Assembly (NCBI RefSeq): GCF_015207005.2
Contig: NZ_JADEXS020000001.1
Coordinates: forward strand, 2,294,001 to 2,358,000
Length of the DNA stretch: 64,000 nt
Direction: 5' to 3'
Source of the DNA: Desmonostoc muscorum LEGE 12446
Lineage (GTDB): Bacteria; Cyanobacteriota; Cyanobacteriia; Cyanobacteriales; Nostocaceae
Positions 56,489 to 64,000 of the stretch are shown piece by piece. Numbering within the stretch: position 1 is the stretch's first letter; every line of letters starts with the position of its first letter. The notes beneath the pieces were generated by a model. It was given only the letters and a program-made list of their open reading frames with translations. It was not told the origin of the DNA and did not search any database. A program made the position numbers and the translations under genes.

Positions 56489-57770
56489 GATAGTAACACT
56501 GATTATTAAATAAAAAACTTCTATTTTTAGGGAGAATGTATAGTATTACAAATAAATTCACTGGGAGTCTTTATTGAAATTTTTTTATGTATTTTCAAAT
56601 AAATAATCTTATTAGGTTTAGCCTTAATCCTTCTATTTATAGGCTTTCAGCATATTTCTTCAAAAGAATCTACAGAAAAATCAAATAATAATTATCTAAT
56701 AGTTAATATAGCTATTGAATTGAATCTTTTGATACTATCCAGATATTTGTTCAAGCCTAAAGTAATTCTTTTACAATGTGTTAAGAATTTCACGGCATAA
56801 ACAAAGAGAAATCTGTGGCAAGTTAAGCGTATATATTATTTAGTAATTAATTGTGAATTGAGTTATAAATAAATGATGTAAAAAATAATTAATCCAAGAG
56901 CAAACTCTATTTAAATCTAACTTTAAAATATTGCAATATATAAGATTAAAAATTTATTTATAGGGTTGTTTTTTTTAATAAAAATGTTAATTAGCATCAA
57001 TTATTGATGAATGCCTTATTTAAATAAGATACCTCGGTCTAAAACAAGGTATAGTCTGCATGACCAATGGTGGAGAGACCGTGAGAGATGATGAATTTAG
57101 TAGGATATTCACTAATTTGGGTTAATTTCTCTTGAAATTGGCGTTCCTACTCAATGTTTGGGTGCTAGTTGCTTGATTCAAAATCAGAATTGTCTTAATT
57201 CAGTGGGCGATGCCTGCCTGGGTTGGGCTGCCCCTACGCAATTTTTTCTCCTTGCCAGACAAATAGATCAGAAATTTCTTGCCAATAAGCTATCTACGGG
57301 TTATGATATTAGTCCGGTTGATTTGGACTTGCCCCAACTACTAGCACTTCACATCCCAAAGTTTGGGCTACTTCTGCTACAACAGAGAGAAAACTACCTG
57401 TAAGGTCTACCCACCCGAAGTTACGCAAAGTCTAGAGGTCTTAGCGTTTGTCTTTGGAATATGGCCAGTTTTCTCCTGAACATAGCCTGGAAAATATTAG
57501 CAATGTTTATCGCTAAACCTAGAAATATTTGCATTTTTTGAAACAGTAGTCTTGAATTCTCAATCCTTTAACTCTTACAATTACTGAAATTTTCCTTCGC
57601 CTCCGGAAACACTCGGAAAATAAAATCACAAATGTAGACTCTGACTTTTCACGTTATGTGGAAAAATCGGGGAGTGGGGAGTAGGGAGTAGGGGAGAAGA
57701 GAGTTAGGGAAAACTTTGTTGTTGGAAGGGGTTGACAACTCTCCGTCCTATAAGGGCGAAGATTCTTCCT

Positions 57771-58223
57771 TCAACCAACATCGCCTCTAAAGGCAGTGCC
57801 CTTAGACGGTCTTACACGTTGTCCAGAAGCAGTAGCGAGATGCCCTCCCGCCAAAAATCGTAAACCTTCATCTCTAATATTCGTGGCTGCATTAATATCC
57901 CTATGGTGTACAGTGCCGCATTTAGGACATTGCCAGCTACGAATATCTAAACCTAAGCTATTTACTTGGTGCAAGCAGTGATTACAAGTTTTTGAACTGG
58001 GGAAAAATCTATCGACTTCGATGTAAACCTTTCCTTTCCATTCCGCTTTGTATTTCAACATGGTGCAAAATTGACCCCACCCAGCATCACTAATAGCTAA
58101 GGCAAGTTTGTGGTTTTTGACCATGTTCTTAACTGCTAGGTTTTCTACAACTATGACTTGGTTTTCGTCCACTAATTTACGACTTAGTTTATGAGGTTTT
58201 AAACCCAATTTTTCGATAATTTA
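57771..58223 (-). pseudogene. IS200/IS605-type TnpB remnant (C-terminal part)
   Basis: The C-terminal 145-150 residues remain: RuvC motif with Glu (QVIVVENLAVKNM), zinc finger (CNHCLHQV ... CPKCGTVHH) and the last RuvC Asp (HHRDINAATNI). The frame begins IIEKLGLKPHKLSRK after a stop, so roughly the first 250 residues of a normal TnpB are missing, and no good start codon exists. Downstream sequence 57720-57780 (gtcctataagggcgaagattcttcc) resembles the right end, where an omega-RNA would be encoded. No TnpA and no matching left end were found. Confidence 0.88.
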
Positions 58224-58298
58224 AAACCTCTACCCTACAAGGATGCATCTGCCGAATCAAGGGTCAGACCCCTGGTTTACCCACAAAATGGTTGGTAG

Positions 58299-58319
58299 AG
58301 ACGTTGCATTGCAACGTCT
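58299..58319. repeat. Palindromic repeat
   Basis: AGACGTTGCA and TGCAACGTCT form a 10-bp stem around one base, within gtagagacgttgcattgcaacg, a word common in cyanobacterial spacers. The rest of the 58226-58470 spacer shows the partly repeated words gggtcagacccctgg and gggtgtgaccc. Confidence 0.7.
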
Positions 58320-58470
58320 TTACATGTGTTGGAATAGGGAAAAATTGTCGAGTCTGGGGTGTGACCCATGATTAGCCAACAGTATTCTAATCCTACCAGG
58401 AGCAAGGTTTTGCAGATAACAATGAAAAGTCAGCTATTTTTCCAGCCGAAGAGAGAGTACATTTGCCAAA

Positions 58471-60933
58471 TTAATTAATCACTAAATAAATTCCCCAGAT
58501 TGCCATTGGCCGCAGGTAAGTGCAGGCGCGAAAAGTACCAGCTGCGGTGATAGCTTCAGGTGTGCGAAATTGCAGCCCATTATCGTAAATTTGCTGCACT
58601 ACAGCTTGTGTCAACTTCAATGCTTCATCTTTCATTCCCATCTGCACAAGAAAAGCGGCCAAACCAAAGTTTATTCCCGTCCAGACTTCCAAAGGATGAG
58701 TAGCTTTGGGGTTTTCTGGGGAACCGTCGGGACGAACACCGTTAGCAGCACCAAATTTACCATCGCAGAATTTCAAAAAGCAGGCATCATAAACAGTTTT
58801 GAGGGCAGAGAGGGCGCGATCGCTCGGTACAATATCAGGTAATCCTAGCAACCTAGCGTAGAACTGTCCGCACAATTGATCTGCCATCACCACATCAGAA
58901 CCACTTTCACTATCAAGTCGATAATATTGTCCATTCCAAAGTTTTTCTTGATAGATTGGGCGGGATTGTTCTAACCAAGTTTCATAGATGGATTTTTGTA
59001 TCCTTAACTCCTCTGTGTTCTCTGCGCCTCTGCGGTTCGTTAATAATACATCACTAATGGCGATCGCAGCTTCTAGCGCCGCTAACCACAACCCACCACA
59101 ATAGGCACTGACACCTTGCAATCGCCAATCATCAAATGTTTGGTCAGGGGCACCAGAATTTTCGGGAATACCATCGCCATCTAAGTCAAAATTTTTCAGG
59201 TAGTCGAGGGTTTGAACGATGGCATTCCAACAGTCTGCTAAAAATTCCACATCCTCAGCACCCGTAAGCAGAAAATCTCGGTATACTTGCAATACAAAAT
59301 CACTACCTAAATCTTTCCATAAATTGCAGTCTTGATAGCTGGTGTAGTTAGTTTTCTCCCAAACGTGTTCATTAGGTGCGCCTAAATCGTGGGGTGTTGC
59401 ACCAACGGCTTTACGGACAGCAAGGGGACTTTCGGCTTTGATTGTCATGTAATAGCCAATGATTCGGGGAGTATCATCACCTTGGGGAATTGCCCGTGCA
59501 AATGCCCGCATCACTGACTTTTCTAATTCTGGAAACAGCATCAGCAGGGCAAAAGAACCATACAGCCGTACATCTAGACTTTCATACCAGCGGTAATCTA
59601 AGCACTCTAACACCGCAAACTGACCGATGGGGTCAAGTTTTGATGCCGCACTCCAGAGAGTACCACCACTGGTGAGGTCGTAAAGCTCATTAAACAACGC
59701 CATTTTGAACCAACAAGGTAAATCTTTGCGGTCGAGAATGGGTTGTTGCCAACTTTGAATTTGCGATCGCCAAGTTTGGTATTGTTCTAAGGCAGTAGAT
59801 GCGATCGTCCAAGCATTACTACCATCTTTACCAAAAAAGTCTGTGTATCTGCGATAATAATTTATCCCGGCGGCAAATTCTGTGATGGGCAAATCCCAAG
59901 CCAGCACAAAGGGGATTTCTAGAGTTTCGCCTGGTTGGAGAGTAAAACGAAGTGCGATCGCAGCTGCTAGTTGTGTATTTTCTGTTACTGGAGTTGTGTC
60001 TTGATAATTAGGTAAAGAACCATCTTCAGCAAAGCTTTGCCAGACATCTTCACCCGTACCAGCAGGATTCCAGCGGGTGTGATAAAATAGTTCTAATCGG
60101 GGATCTTTCAACGTCGCAATACACCAGGTTCCATCCCCTTCTTCCAAAGGCTTTTCACTACCAACCCGGCCTAAAACACAAGCAACCTGTTGTGTATTTT
60201 CCACAATGTGATTGTAGTTTCCTTGACTTTCGCCCCAGCGCGGTTGGTATTCATAAACTGGACTCCCATCATCCCGCACCTGCACTTGAGGAGATTTGAG
60301 GGCATTAGTAAACCAACCCACCATATTTTCCCAGGTAAACATGATGCCCAGAGTAATAGGTGCATTTGTGGGGTTGTGAGCATTCCAAAGAAACACCGCC
60401 ACAGGGTAGCTAGTTTCCTGGTAATTGTTTGCCCATACAGGGGAAAACTGCTCACAAGTCAACTGGGCTTGAAAAATATTTTCATACACAAACCAGCTAC
60501 GGGGATACAGCGCGTGATATTCGCCAGTTTTGTGTTGTTTGATGGGGTTAACTTCTCCCCTGCTCCCCTGCTCCCCTGCTCCCCCTGTTCTACTCCCTGG
60601 ATACCATTGCCATGCTTTGAGGCTACCATCCTCAGGTGCTTGGGTAGATAAAGCATAGGCTTGGGAAGATGTACCATTGGACTCAAATACACTGAATTGA
60701 CAGGCGGGGACGTTTCTGAAGATATGCTCACCGCCATCAATGTGCCATAAATTAAAGTCTCCCCGCGAAGAACGACCGATGCAACCTGCACCAAAGCCAC
60801 CTAATGGCATACCATGCCAAGGGCCATCATCAAGATTACTTGGGTAGCGCACAGTGTAGGGCTTATCCCAGCCTAAACCGATGGGACGATTCCAAGTGCA
60901 AGAGGGAATTTTCGGGGAGGATTGATTTGTCAT
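58471..60933 (-). CDS. GH116-family glycoside hydrolase (GBA2-like glucosidase)
   Basis: 820 residues. N-terminal GBA2 beta-sandwich domain (WHGMPLGGFGAGCIGRSSRGDFNLWHIDGG) and an (alpha/alpha)6 catalytic domain. YRWYESLDVRLYGSFALL carries the likely nucleophile Glu, and GAPDQTFDDW the likely acid/base Asp, as in GH116 beta-glucosidases/glucosylceramidases. No signal peptide, so probably cytoplasmic. The natural substrate in cyanobacteria is unknown. Two short stretches look repeat-derived: GSRTGGAGEQGSRGEVN (from ctcccctgctccc repeats at 60552-60598) and NRRGAENTEELRIQK (from ctctgcgcctctgcgg at 59018-59034). Confidence 0.92.
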   Translation of the reverse strand: MTNQSSPKIPSCTWNRPIGLGWDKPYTVRYPSNLDDGPWHGMPLGGFGAGCIGRSSRGDFNLWHIDGGEHIFRNVPACQFSVFESNGTSSQAYALSTQAPEDGSLKAWQWYPGSRTGGAGEQGSRGEVNPIKQHKTGEYHALYPRSWFVYENIFQAQLTCEQFSPVWANNYQETSYPVAVFLWNAHNPTNAPITLGIMFTWENMVGWFTNALKSPQVQVRDDGSPVYEYQPRWGESQGNYNHIVENTQQVACVLGRVGSEKPLEEGDGTWCIATLKDPRLELFYHTRWNPAGTGEDVWQSFAEDGSLPNYQDTTPVTENTQLAAAIALRFTLQPGETLEIPFVLAWDLPITEFAAGINYYRRYTDFFGKDGSNAWTIASTALEQYQTWRSQIQSWQQPILDRKDLPCWFKMALFNELYDLTSGGTLWSAASKLDPIGQFAVLECLDYRWYESLDVRLYGSFALLMLFPELEKSVMRAFARAIPQGDDTPRIIGYYMTIKAESPLAVRKAVGATPHDLGAPNEHVWEKTNYTSYQDCNLWKDLGSDFVLQVYRDFLLTGAEDVEFLADCWNAIVQTLDYLKNFDLDGDGIPENSGAPDQTFDDWRLQGVSAYCGGLWLAALEAAIAISDVLLTNRRGAENTEELRIQKSIYETWLEQSRPIYQEKLWNGQYYRLDSESGSDVVMADQLCGQFYARLLGLPDIVPSDRALSALKTVYDACFLKFCDGKFGAANGVRPDGSPENPKATHPLEVWTGINFGLAAFLVQMGMKDEALKLTQAVVQQIYDNGLQFRTPEAITAAGTFRACTYLRPMAIWGIYLVIN
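60552..60600 (-). repeat. Repeat block translated inside the GH116 gene
   Basis: CTCCCCTG units (60556-60590) on the plus strand encode a short GGAGEQGSRG linker between the N-terminal strands. The word matches the ctgctccccctgctcccc spacer repeat near 53848. Confidence 0.75.
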
Positions 60934-61131
60934 CGCCTAATGTCACAGCGTGCAGTTACGTCAATGAAGACTAGCGCGATGTGCGATTTTTATCAAGTAG
61001 CATTTGTTAGGCAACAAAAATGTTCATTACACTTGTTGCATGAATCATTGCTCTCACCCTGAATCTCTCTCCCAAACTTGGGAGAGCGACTTTTAAAATG
61101 ATTCTGATTCCTGAATTCTAAATTTTCCCTA

Positions 61132-61788
61132 TCAGTGCATTTCGTCGTATTCTGGGGCTTCAACTCGTCTTGCTTCTACACGAGAAGCAGGCAGAAACTC
61201 AGCGCGACGTACCGGAACCAAGGGTGGTGTCGCTCCTTGATAAGGGTGAATCACTTGTACAGTACGGCTTGGACGCTGGCGTGGCGAGAACAAAGCCAAT
61301 ACTCCAGCAACGACGACACCACCGCCAATAGTGAGAGTAGCGCCTCCCACTGCCCAAAGCATTGGTGAAGACCACCAAGGATTTTGCGGTTGGAATGCTG
61401 CTGTTTTTTGTTGGTTATTCTGCTGGGCTAATTGCCACTGCTGCTGAGTATTGAAATTTTGGACTTGACCCTGGAGTTGTTGGTTGAACAACTTCAGCTG
61501 TTCATTGTCCTTTTTTAAACTCTCCATCTGCATGTTCAGCTTTTCCATTTCTAGACGCTGGTCAGAATTTGGAGGCGTTGGCTGGGTATTAGGATAAATT
61601 GGTTGTTGCCCATAATACCCAGGAGGATATTGCACTTGTGGCGGCATAACCTGGGGCTGTACTACACCGGGTATTTGCGGAGCAACAGCGAAGTTAGGTT
61701 GTAGGGGGGTATTTGTCCCTTTGAGCAATACCAGAGCCGCCAGTCCAGCCACAGCGACCCCACCGATAAATGCCATACTCTCACTCAT
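61132..61788 (-). CDS. Hypothetical membrane protein with coiled coil
   Basis: 218 residues. N-terminal helix (AFIGGVAVAGLAALVLLKG), Pro/Gln-rich linker (QPQVMPPQVQYPPGYYGQQP), a coiled coil (about 75-115: RLEMEKLNMQMESLKKDNEQ), a second helix (LWAVGGATLTIGGGVVVAGVLALF) and a basic C-terminal tail with paired RRVEA motifs. No known family is recognised. The layout suggests a membrane scaffold. It stands alone between GH116 and trpA. Confidence 0.7.
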   Translation of the reverse strand: MSESMAFIGGVAVAGLAALVLLKGTNTPLQPNFAVAPQIPGVVQPQVMPPQVQYPPGYYGQQPIYPNTQPTPPNSDQRLEMEKLNMQMESLKKDNEQLKLFNQQLQGQVQNFNTQQQWQLAQQNNQQKTAAFQPQNPWWSSPMLWAVGGATLTIGGGVVVAGVLALFSPRQRPSRTVQVIHPYQGATPPLVPVRRAEFLPASRVEARRVEAPEYDEMH

Positions 61789-62020
61789 CGCCTTTGCCCC
61801 TCAACTGCAACATAACTATAACTATCTCTGACTGATTCACTCTCACACTCATAATTTTTGACCACTTCACATAATACTCAGACTATAAGCGACTCTATCA
61901 GCTAGTTTTTTTACATCTTGATATCTGATGTTAATATTCAAGACCAGAACAGTCAAATTGTCTACTAAACTTAGGATAAAAAAACTACGCTGTTACACTT
62001 TTGTAATCTACTTTCCCGCT
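61789..62020. other. Spacer, no features
   Basis: AT-rich sequence with GTTACACTTTTGTAATC near 61993. No gene, repeat or clear terminator. Confidence 0.4.
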
Positions 62021-62845
62021 CTAATCAACATGAGTATTTGTGCTGTGAGTGGTTTTGATGGCTGCTTTGAGACTTTGGCAAAATTGGCCGATCGCATTTA
62101 GTCCCTGTTCTGGTGTACCTTCTGCTAACCGCTTCACAAAAGCGCTACCTACAGCCACCCCATCTGCTCCCCATTCCCGTACTTGACGGGCTTGGTCAGG
62201 CTCGGAGATTCCAAAGCCTACACCAATGGGTTTATCAGTAACACTACGAATCTGTTTTAGTAAATCTGATACTCGCGTTTGGACTTGCGATCGCATCCCC
62301 GTCACGCCTGTGACGCTGACTAAATAAATAAATCCTTGGGAAGACTGGGCGATGGCTTGTATCCGTTCGGCGGAACTGGTGGGAGCTACCAATAAGGTGA
62401 CATCAATTCCCATTTCACCAGCTGGTTGTAACAGACCCGCAGCTTCTTCTAAGGGTAAGTCAGGTACTACCAATCCTGCTACCCCAGCGGCAGCGACTGA
62501 AGAGAGAAATTTTTCAATGCCACGGTGCAAAATTGGGTTGTAATAGGTAAATAGGACGATGGGCGATCGGATTTTCGGTGTAGTTGCTTGCAGCATTTCT
62601 AGCACCGACTCAAATTTCGTTCCCCTTTGCAGGGCGCGGGTAGCAGCTGCTTGAATCACTGGTCCATCCGCTAGAGGATCGGAATATGGTACACCCAGTT
62701 CAATAATATCTGCCCCACTGCGATCGAGAATTTGCAACGCTGCTGCTGTTGTTTCTAAATCTGGGTCGCCAGCTGTGATAAATGGAATCAAAGCACACTC
62801 ACGATTGTGCCTGAGGGTTTCAAAGCAATCAGAAATTGCAGTCAT
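62021..62845 (-). CDS. trpA: Tryptophan synthase alpha subunit
   Basis: 274 residues. Catalytic Glu49 and Asp60 are in place ([18 protein letters not shown]), with PFITAGDPD near the start and [29 protein letters not shown] near the end. It cleaves indole-3-glycerol phosphate to indole and glyceraldehyde-3-phosphate in complex with TrpB, which is not in the window. Upstream is a repeat of TCATTAGTC/GTCATTG words, then the DUF3007 gene and ndhL on the same strand. Confidence 0.96.
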   Translation of the reverse strand: MTAISDCFETLRHNRECALIPFITAGDPDLETTAAALQILDRSGADIIELGVPYSDPLADGPVIQAAATRALQRGTKFESVLEMLQATTPKIRSPIVLFTYYNPILHRGIEKFLSSVAAAGVAGLVVPDLPLEEAAGLLQPAGEMGIDVTLLVAPTSSAERIQAIAQSSQGFIYLVSVTGVTGMRSQVQTRVSDLLKQIRSVTDKPIGVGFGISEPDQARQVREWGADGVAVGSAFVKRLAEGTPEQGLNAIGQFCQSLKAAIKTTHSTNTHVD

Positions 62846-62937
62846 TAGTCATTAGTCGTTGGTCATTGGTCATTGGTCATTGGTCATGAGTTATTTGCAA
62901 ATGACAAAAAACAAATGACAACTGACCAATGATCACT
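62846..62937. repeat. Short repeats between trpA and the DUF3007 gene
   Basis: CATTGGT units (62862-62884) face an inverse ACCAATG/CAAATGA stretch (62898-62932), which can form an imperfect hairpin in the transcript. Confidence 0.6.
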
Positions 62938-63249
62938 TTACACCTGAGACTGCTCTTCTTGTTCTATCTGGGCTTGAATTCGTGCTAGTTCTTCGGGAGT
63001 TAGTTCTTCCAAGCGCTGTTGCAGAAATTCTTGCTCATACTGTTCCCGCTGTTCGTGGTAGGTCATTTTTTGTCCCACCGCGCGGAAAAAATAGGTAGCT
63101 AACCAGCCAACTAACGCAGCCACTAGTAAGACTTGGCTCCATATACCAGCTTGCTGATTATCGAAGCCGACTAGCTGTAATCCTACATACGCCAAGCCGC
63201 CGGCAATAAAAACGCCTAAGCCAATTCCAATAGCGTCAATCCGTCGCAT
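62938..63249 (-). CDS. DUF3007 family protein (two membrane helices)
   Basis: 103 residues. Two membrane helices (AIGIGLGVFIAGGLAYVGLQL; WSQVLLVAALVGWLATYFF), then a charged helical tail (KMTYHEQREQYEQEFLQQRL, LTPEELARIQAQIEQEEQ). This matches the DUF3007 proteins found next to ndhL in cyanobacteria. Function not established. Only 24 bp separate it from ndhL, so both are probably co-transcribed. Confidence 0.85.
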   Translation of the reverse strand: MRRIDAIGIGLGVFIAGGLAYVGLQLVGFDNQQAGIWSQVLLVAALVGWLATYFFRAVGQKMTYHEQREQYEQEFLQQRLEELTPEELARIQAQIEQEEQSQV

Positions 63250-63273
63250 GAGAGTTATGACCTACCAATCTAG

Positions 63274-63486
63274 TTAAACTTCAATTTGTCGCGGCCGTGG
63301 TCGCAAATTTACCACCGGCGATAAAACCAATAAACCCGGAAAGAAGAAAAACACCAAAAAGTACATAAACAGGCGCTCGATGGAGCTAGCCACATACCAA
63401 CGCTGCTTCAGGTAGAACAAGACAGCGATCGGGATTACCAAAAGGTAGGCTCCAGCCAAAATCAGATACAGCAGGGCGACAATCAT
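63274..63486 (-). CDS. ndhL: NAD(P)H-quinone oxidoreductase subunit L
   Basis: 70 residues from ATG 63486 ([19 protein letters not shown]). An upstream start at 63534 would add 16 residues not typical of NdhL. Two membrane helices and the conserved [32 protein letters not shown]. NdhL is a small membrane subunit of cyanobacterial and chloroplast NDH-1 needed for CO2 uptake and cyclic electron flow. First gene of the ndhL-DUF3007-trpA run. Confidence 0.94.
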   Translation of the reverse strand: MIVALLYLILAGAYLLVIPIAVLFYLKQRWYVASSIERLFMYFLVFFFFPGLLVLSPVVNLRPRPRQIEV

Positions 63487-63534
63487 AACTTTTGTGTCTA
63501 AGCATCTATTTCTCATCATAGGCTGAACAGACAA

Positions 63535-63918
63535 ACTCAGGGAAGTATAGTCATGATGCTTTTAAGAAATGGGGGGAGTGGGGAGTGGGGGAGATGAGGG
63601 GGATGGGGGAGAATAACTCTGAACTTCTCACTCAGGACTAAAAGGATTTTGAGAAAAACCGCTAGTAAAATTGACATATGTCTGGTGTATGATGCTATGA
63701 TGATTAACTCAGTAGCAAATCAATGCTATCCACTAGCAAACAAATGCTATTGTCAGACAAGCTCGAAAATATCCATCCAAATTGGTTAGGAAAAAACAAA
63801 AAAACTTCCAATTGGAAAAAATAATTTCAATCTAGTTGGACAAAAGACACAATTGATGGTGGAATAGATGAGGAGGTATTTGCTGCCTCTACAAAATAAA
63901 TAGTTAGCAAACACCTGC
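63535..63918. other. Spacer between ndhL and trnL
   Basis: 63573-63612 holds GGGGAGT/GGGGGAT repeats. The twin inverted-repeat/promoter region is given separately. From 63780 on, CAATTGG words occur, including the weak hairpin tccaaattggtt / ttccaattgga. No gene. Confidence 0.5.
63671..63749 (+). promoter_or_regulatory. Putative sigma-70 promoter followed by twin inverted repeats
   Basis: TTGACA (63671-63676) and TATGAT (63696-63701) are 19 bp apart. Just downstream lie two inverted repeats, TAGCAAATCAATGCTA (63713-63728) and TAGCAAACAAATGCTA (63734-63749), with starts exactly 21 bp apart. This looks like a two-site operator overlapping a start region on the strand of trnL. The regulated transcript is not known. 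Confidence 0.4.
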
Positions 63919-64000
63919 GGGGGTGTGGCGGAATGGTAGACGCTACGGACTTAGATAACTGAGCCTTGAAGGAGAAATCCCTCAAGTGGAAGCTCTCAAA
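63919..64000 (+). tRNA. trnL-UAA: tRNA-Leu(UAA), 5' exon plus start of group I intron (partial)
   Basis: Acceptor strand GGGGGTG (63919-63925), D-arm GCGGAATGGTAGACGC, and anticodon stem start ACGGA with loop C-T-T ending at 63952. The cloverleaf is then interrupted in the anticodon (U-intron-AA). The 3' exon lies beyond the window edge. Confidence 0.93.
63953..64000 (+). ncRNA. Group I intron in trnL-UAA (5' part)
   Basis: After the anticodon U the sequence reads agataactgagccttg and continues to aagtggaagctctcaaa, the well-known start of the cyanobacterial/chloroplast trnL intron, including the P3/P4 strand region. Self-splicing by this intron class is established knowledge. Most of the intron is outside the window. 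Confidence 0.9.

Larger units (their letters stand above)
55901..57770. other. Long AT-rich upstream region of the HetP-family gene
   Basis: 1.87 kb without a convincing gene. It holds the HetR-type palindrome (56426-56444), a second palindrome (56474-56488), a minus-strand open stretch near 55960-56115 (ELKALIASENLGNLSTRL) and another near 57317-57437 (SVVAEVAQTLGCEVLVVGAS) that look like gene fragments with no starts. 57660-57700 has GGGGAGT repeats. The composition is notably AT-rich between 56150 and 57000. Confidence 0.5.

Noticed and set aside
57158..57403. 81-residue plus-strand ORF near the TnpB remnant
   Set aside because: No recognisable pattern; the opposite strand carries a more protein-like fragment, so it is probably a shadow.

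Overview
The window comes from a filamentous, heterocyst-forming cyanobacterium (order Nostocales). The evidence is a HetP-family gene with a HetR-type palindrome upstream, a tRNA-Leu(UAA) gene interrupted by a group I intron, ndhM and ndhL of the cyanobacterial NDH-1 complex, a complete cyanobacterial nitrate-assimilation island, many HIP1-type GCGATCGC sites, and dense heptanucleotide repeats (GGGGATT, GGGGACT, GGAGTTA and similar) in nearly every spacer.

Layout. 1-3735: 5' part of a very large secreted protein (minus strand; C-terminus outside the window) with three Calx-beta domains, a GYSLGG lipase-like domain and an array of perfect 180-bp repeats. 4239-7841: STAND NTPase with 14 WD40 repeats. 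7846-11437: Uma2 protein, orphan NarL-type response regulator, a small unknown gene, ndhM. 12042-18698: a signalling block of PP2C phosphatase, CHAT-FHA protein, an unknown acidic protein and a convergent FHA-PrsW membrane protease. 19169-21117: DJ-1/PfpI protein, narM, PsiE-like membrane protein.

21395-33030 is the nitrate operon, read on the minus strand as nirA-nrtA-nrtB-nrtC-nrtD-nrtP-narB behind a canonical NtcA promoter (33303-33344). It encodes both an ABC-type (NrtABCD) and an MFS-type (NrtP) nitrate transporter. Divergent from it are a Rieske protein broken by an IS5-type element, a HEAT-repeat protein (possible NirB), a large FG-GAP/RTX adhesin-like gene broken by an identical second copy of the IS, a decayed TIGR03032 gene, then ntcB and cnaT, the pathway-specific regulators. 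Uptake, reduction (NarB, then NirA), maturation (NarM) and regulation (NtcB, CnaT, NtcA site) therefore lie together.

45803-54681: LCP protein, small membrane protein, AI-2E-type permease, serpin lipoprotein, small unknown protein, atypical S8 peptidase, rpe. 54682-58225: mostly non-coding, with strong RNA hairpins, a HetP-family gene with a long AT-rich upstream region, and a TnpB remnant. 58471-63486: GH116 glycosidase, an unknown membrane/coiled-coil protein, trpA, a DUF3007 gene and ndhL. The window ends inside the trnL-UAA group I intron.

The most distinctive themes are repeat DNA translated in frame inside conserved enzymes (narB, nirA, GH116, the STAND protein, a membrane protein), a phospho-signalling/protease gene block, and recent IS damage around the nitrate regulators. 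Coordinates and motifs were read by eye. Family names rest on recognised motifs, not on database searches.
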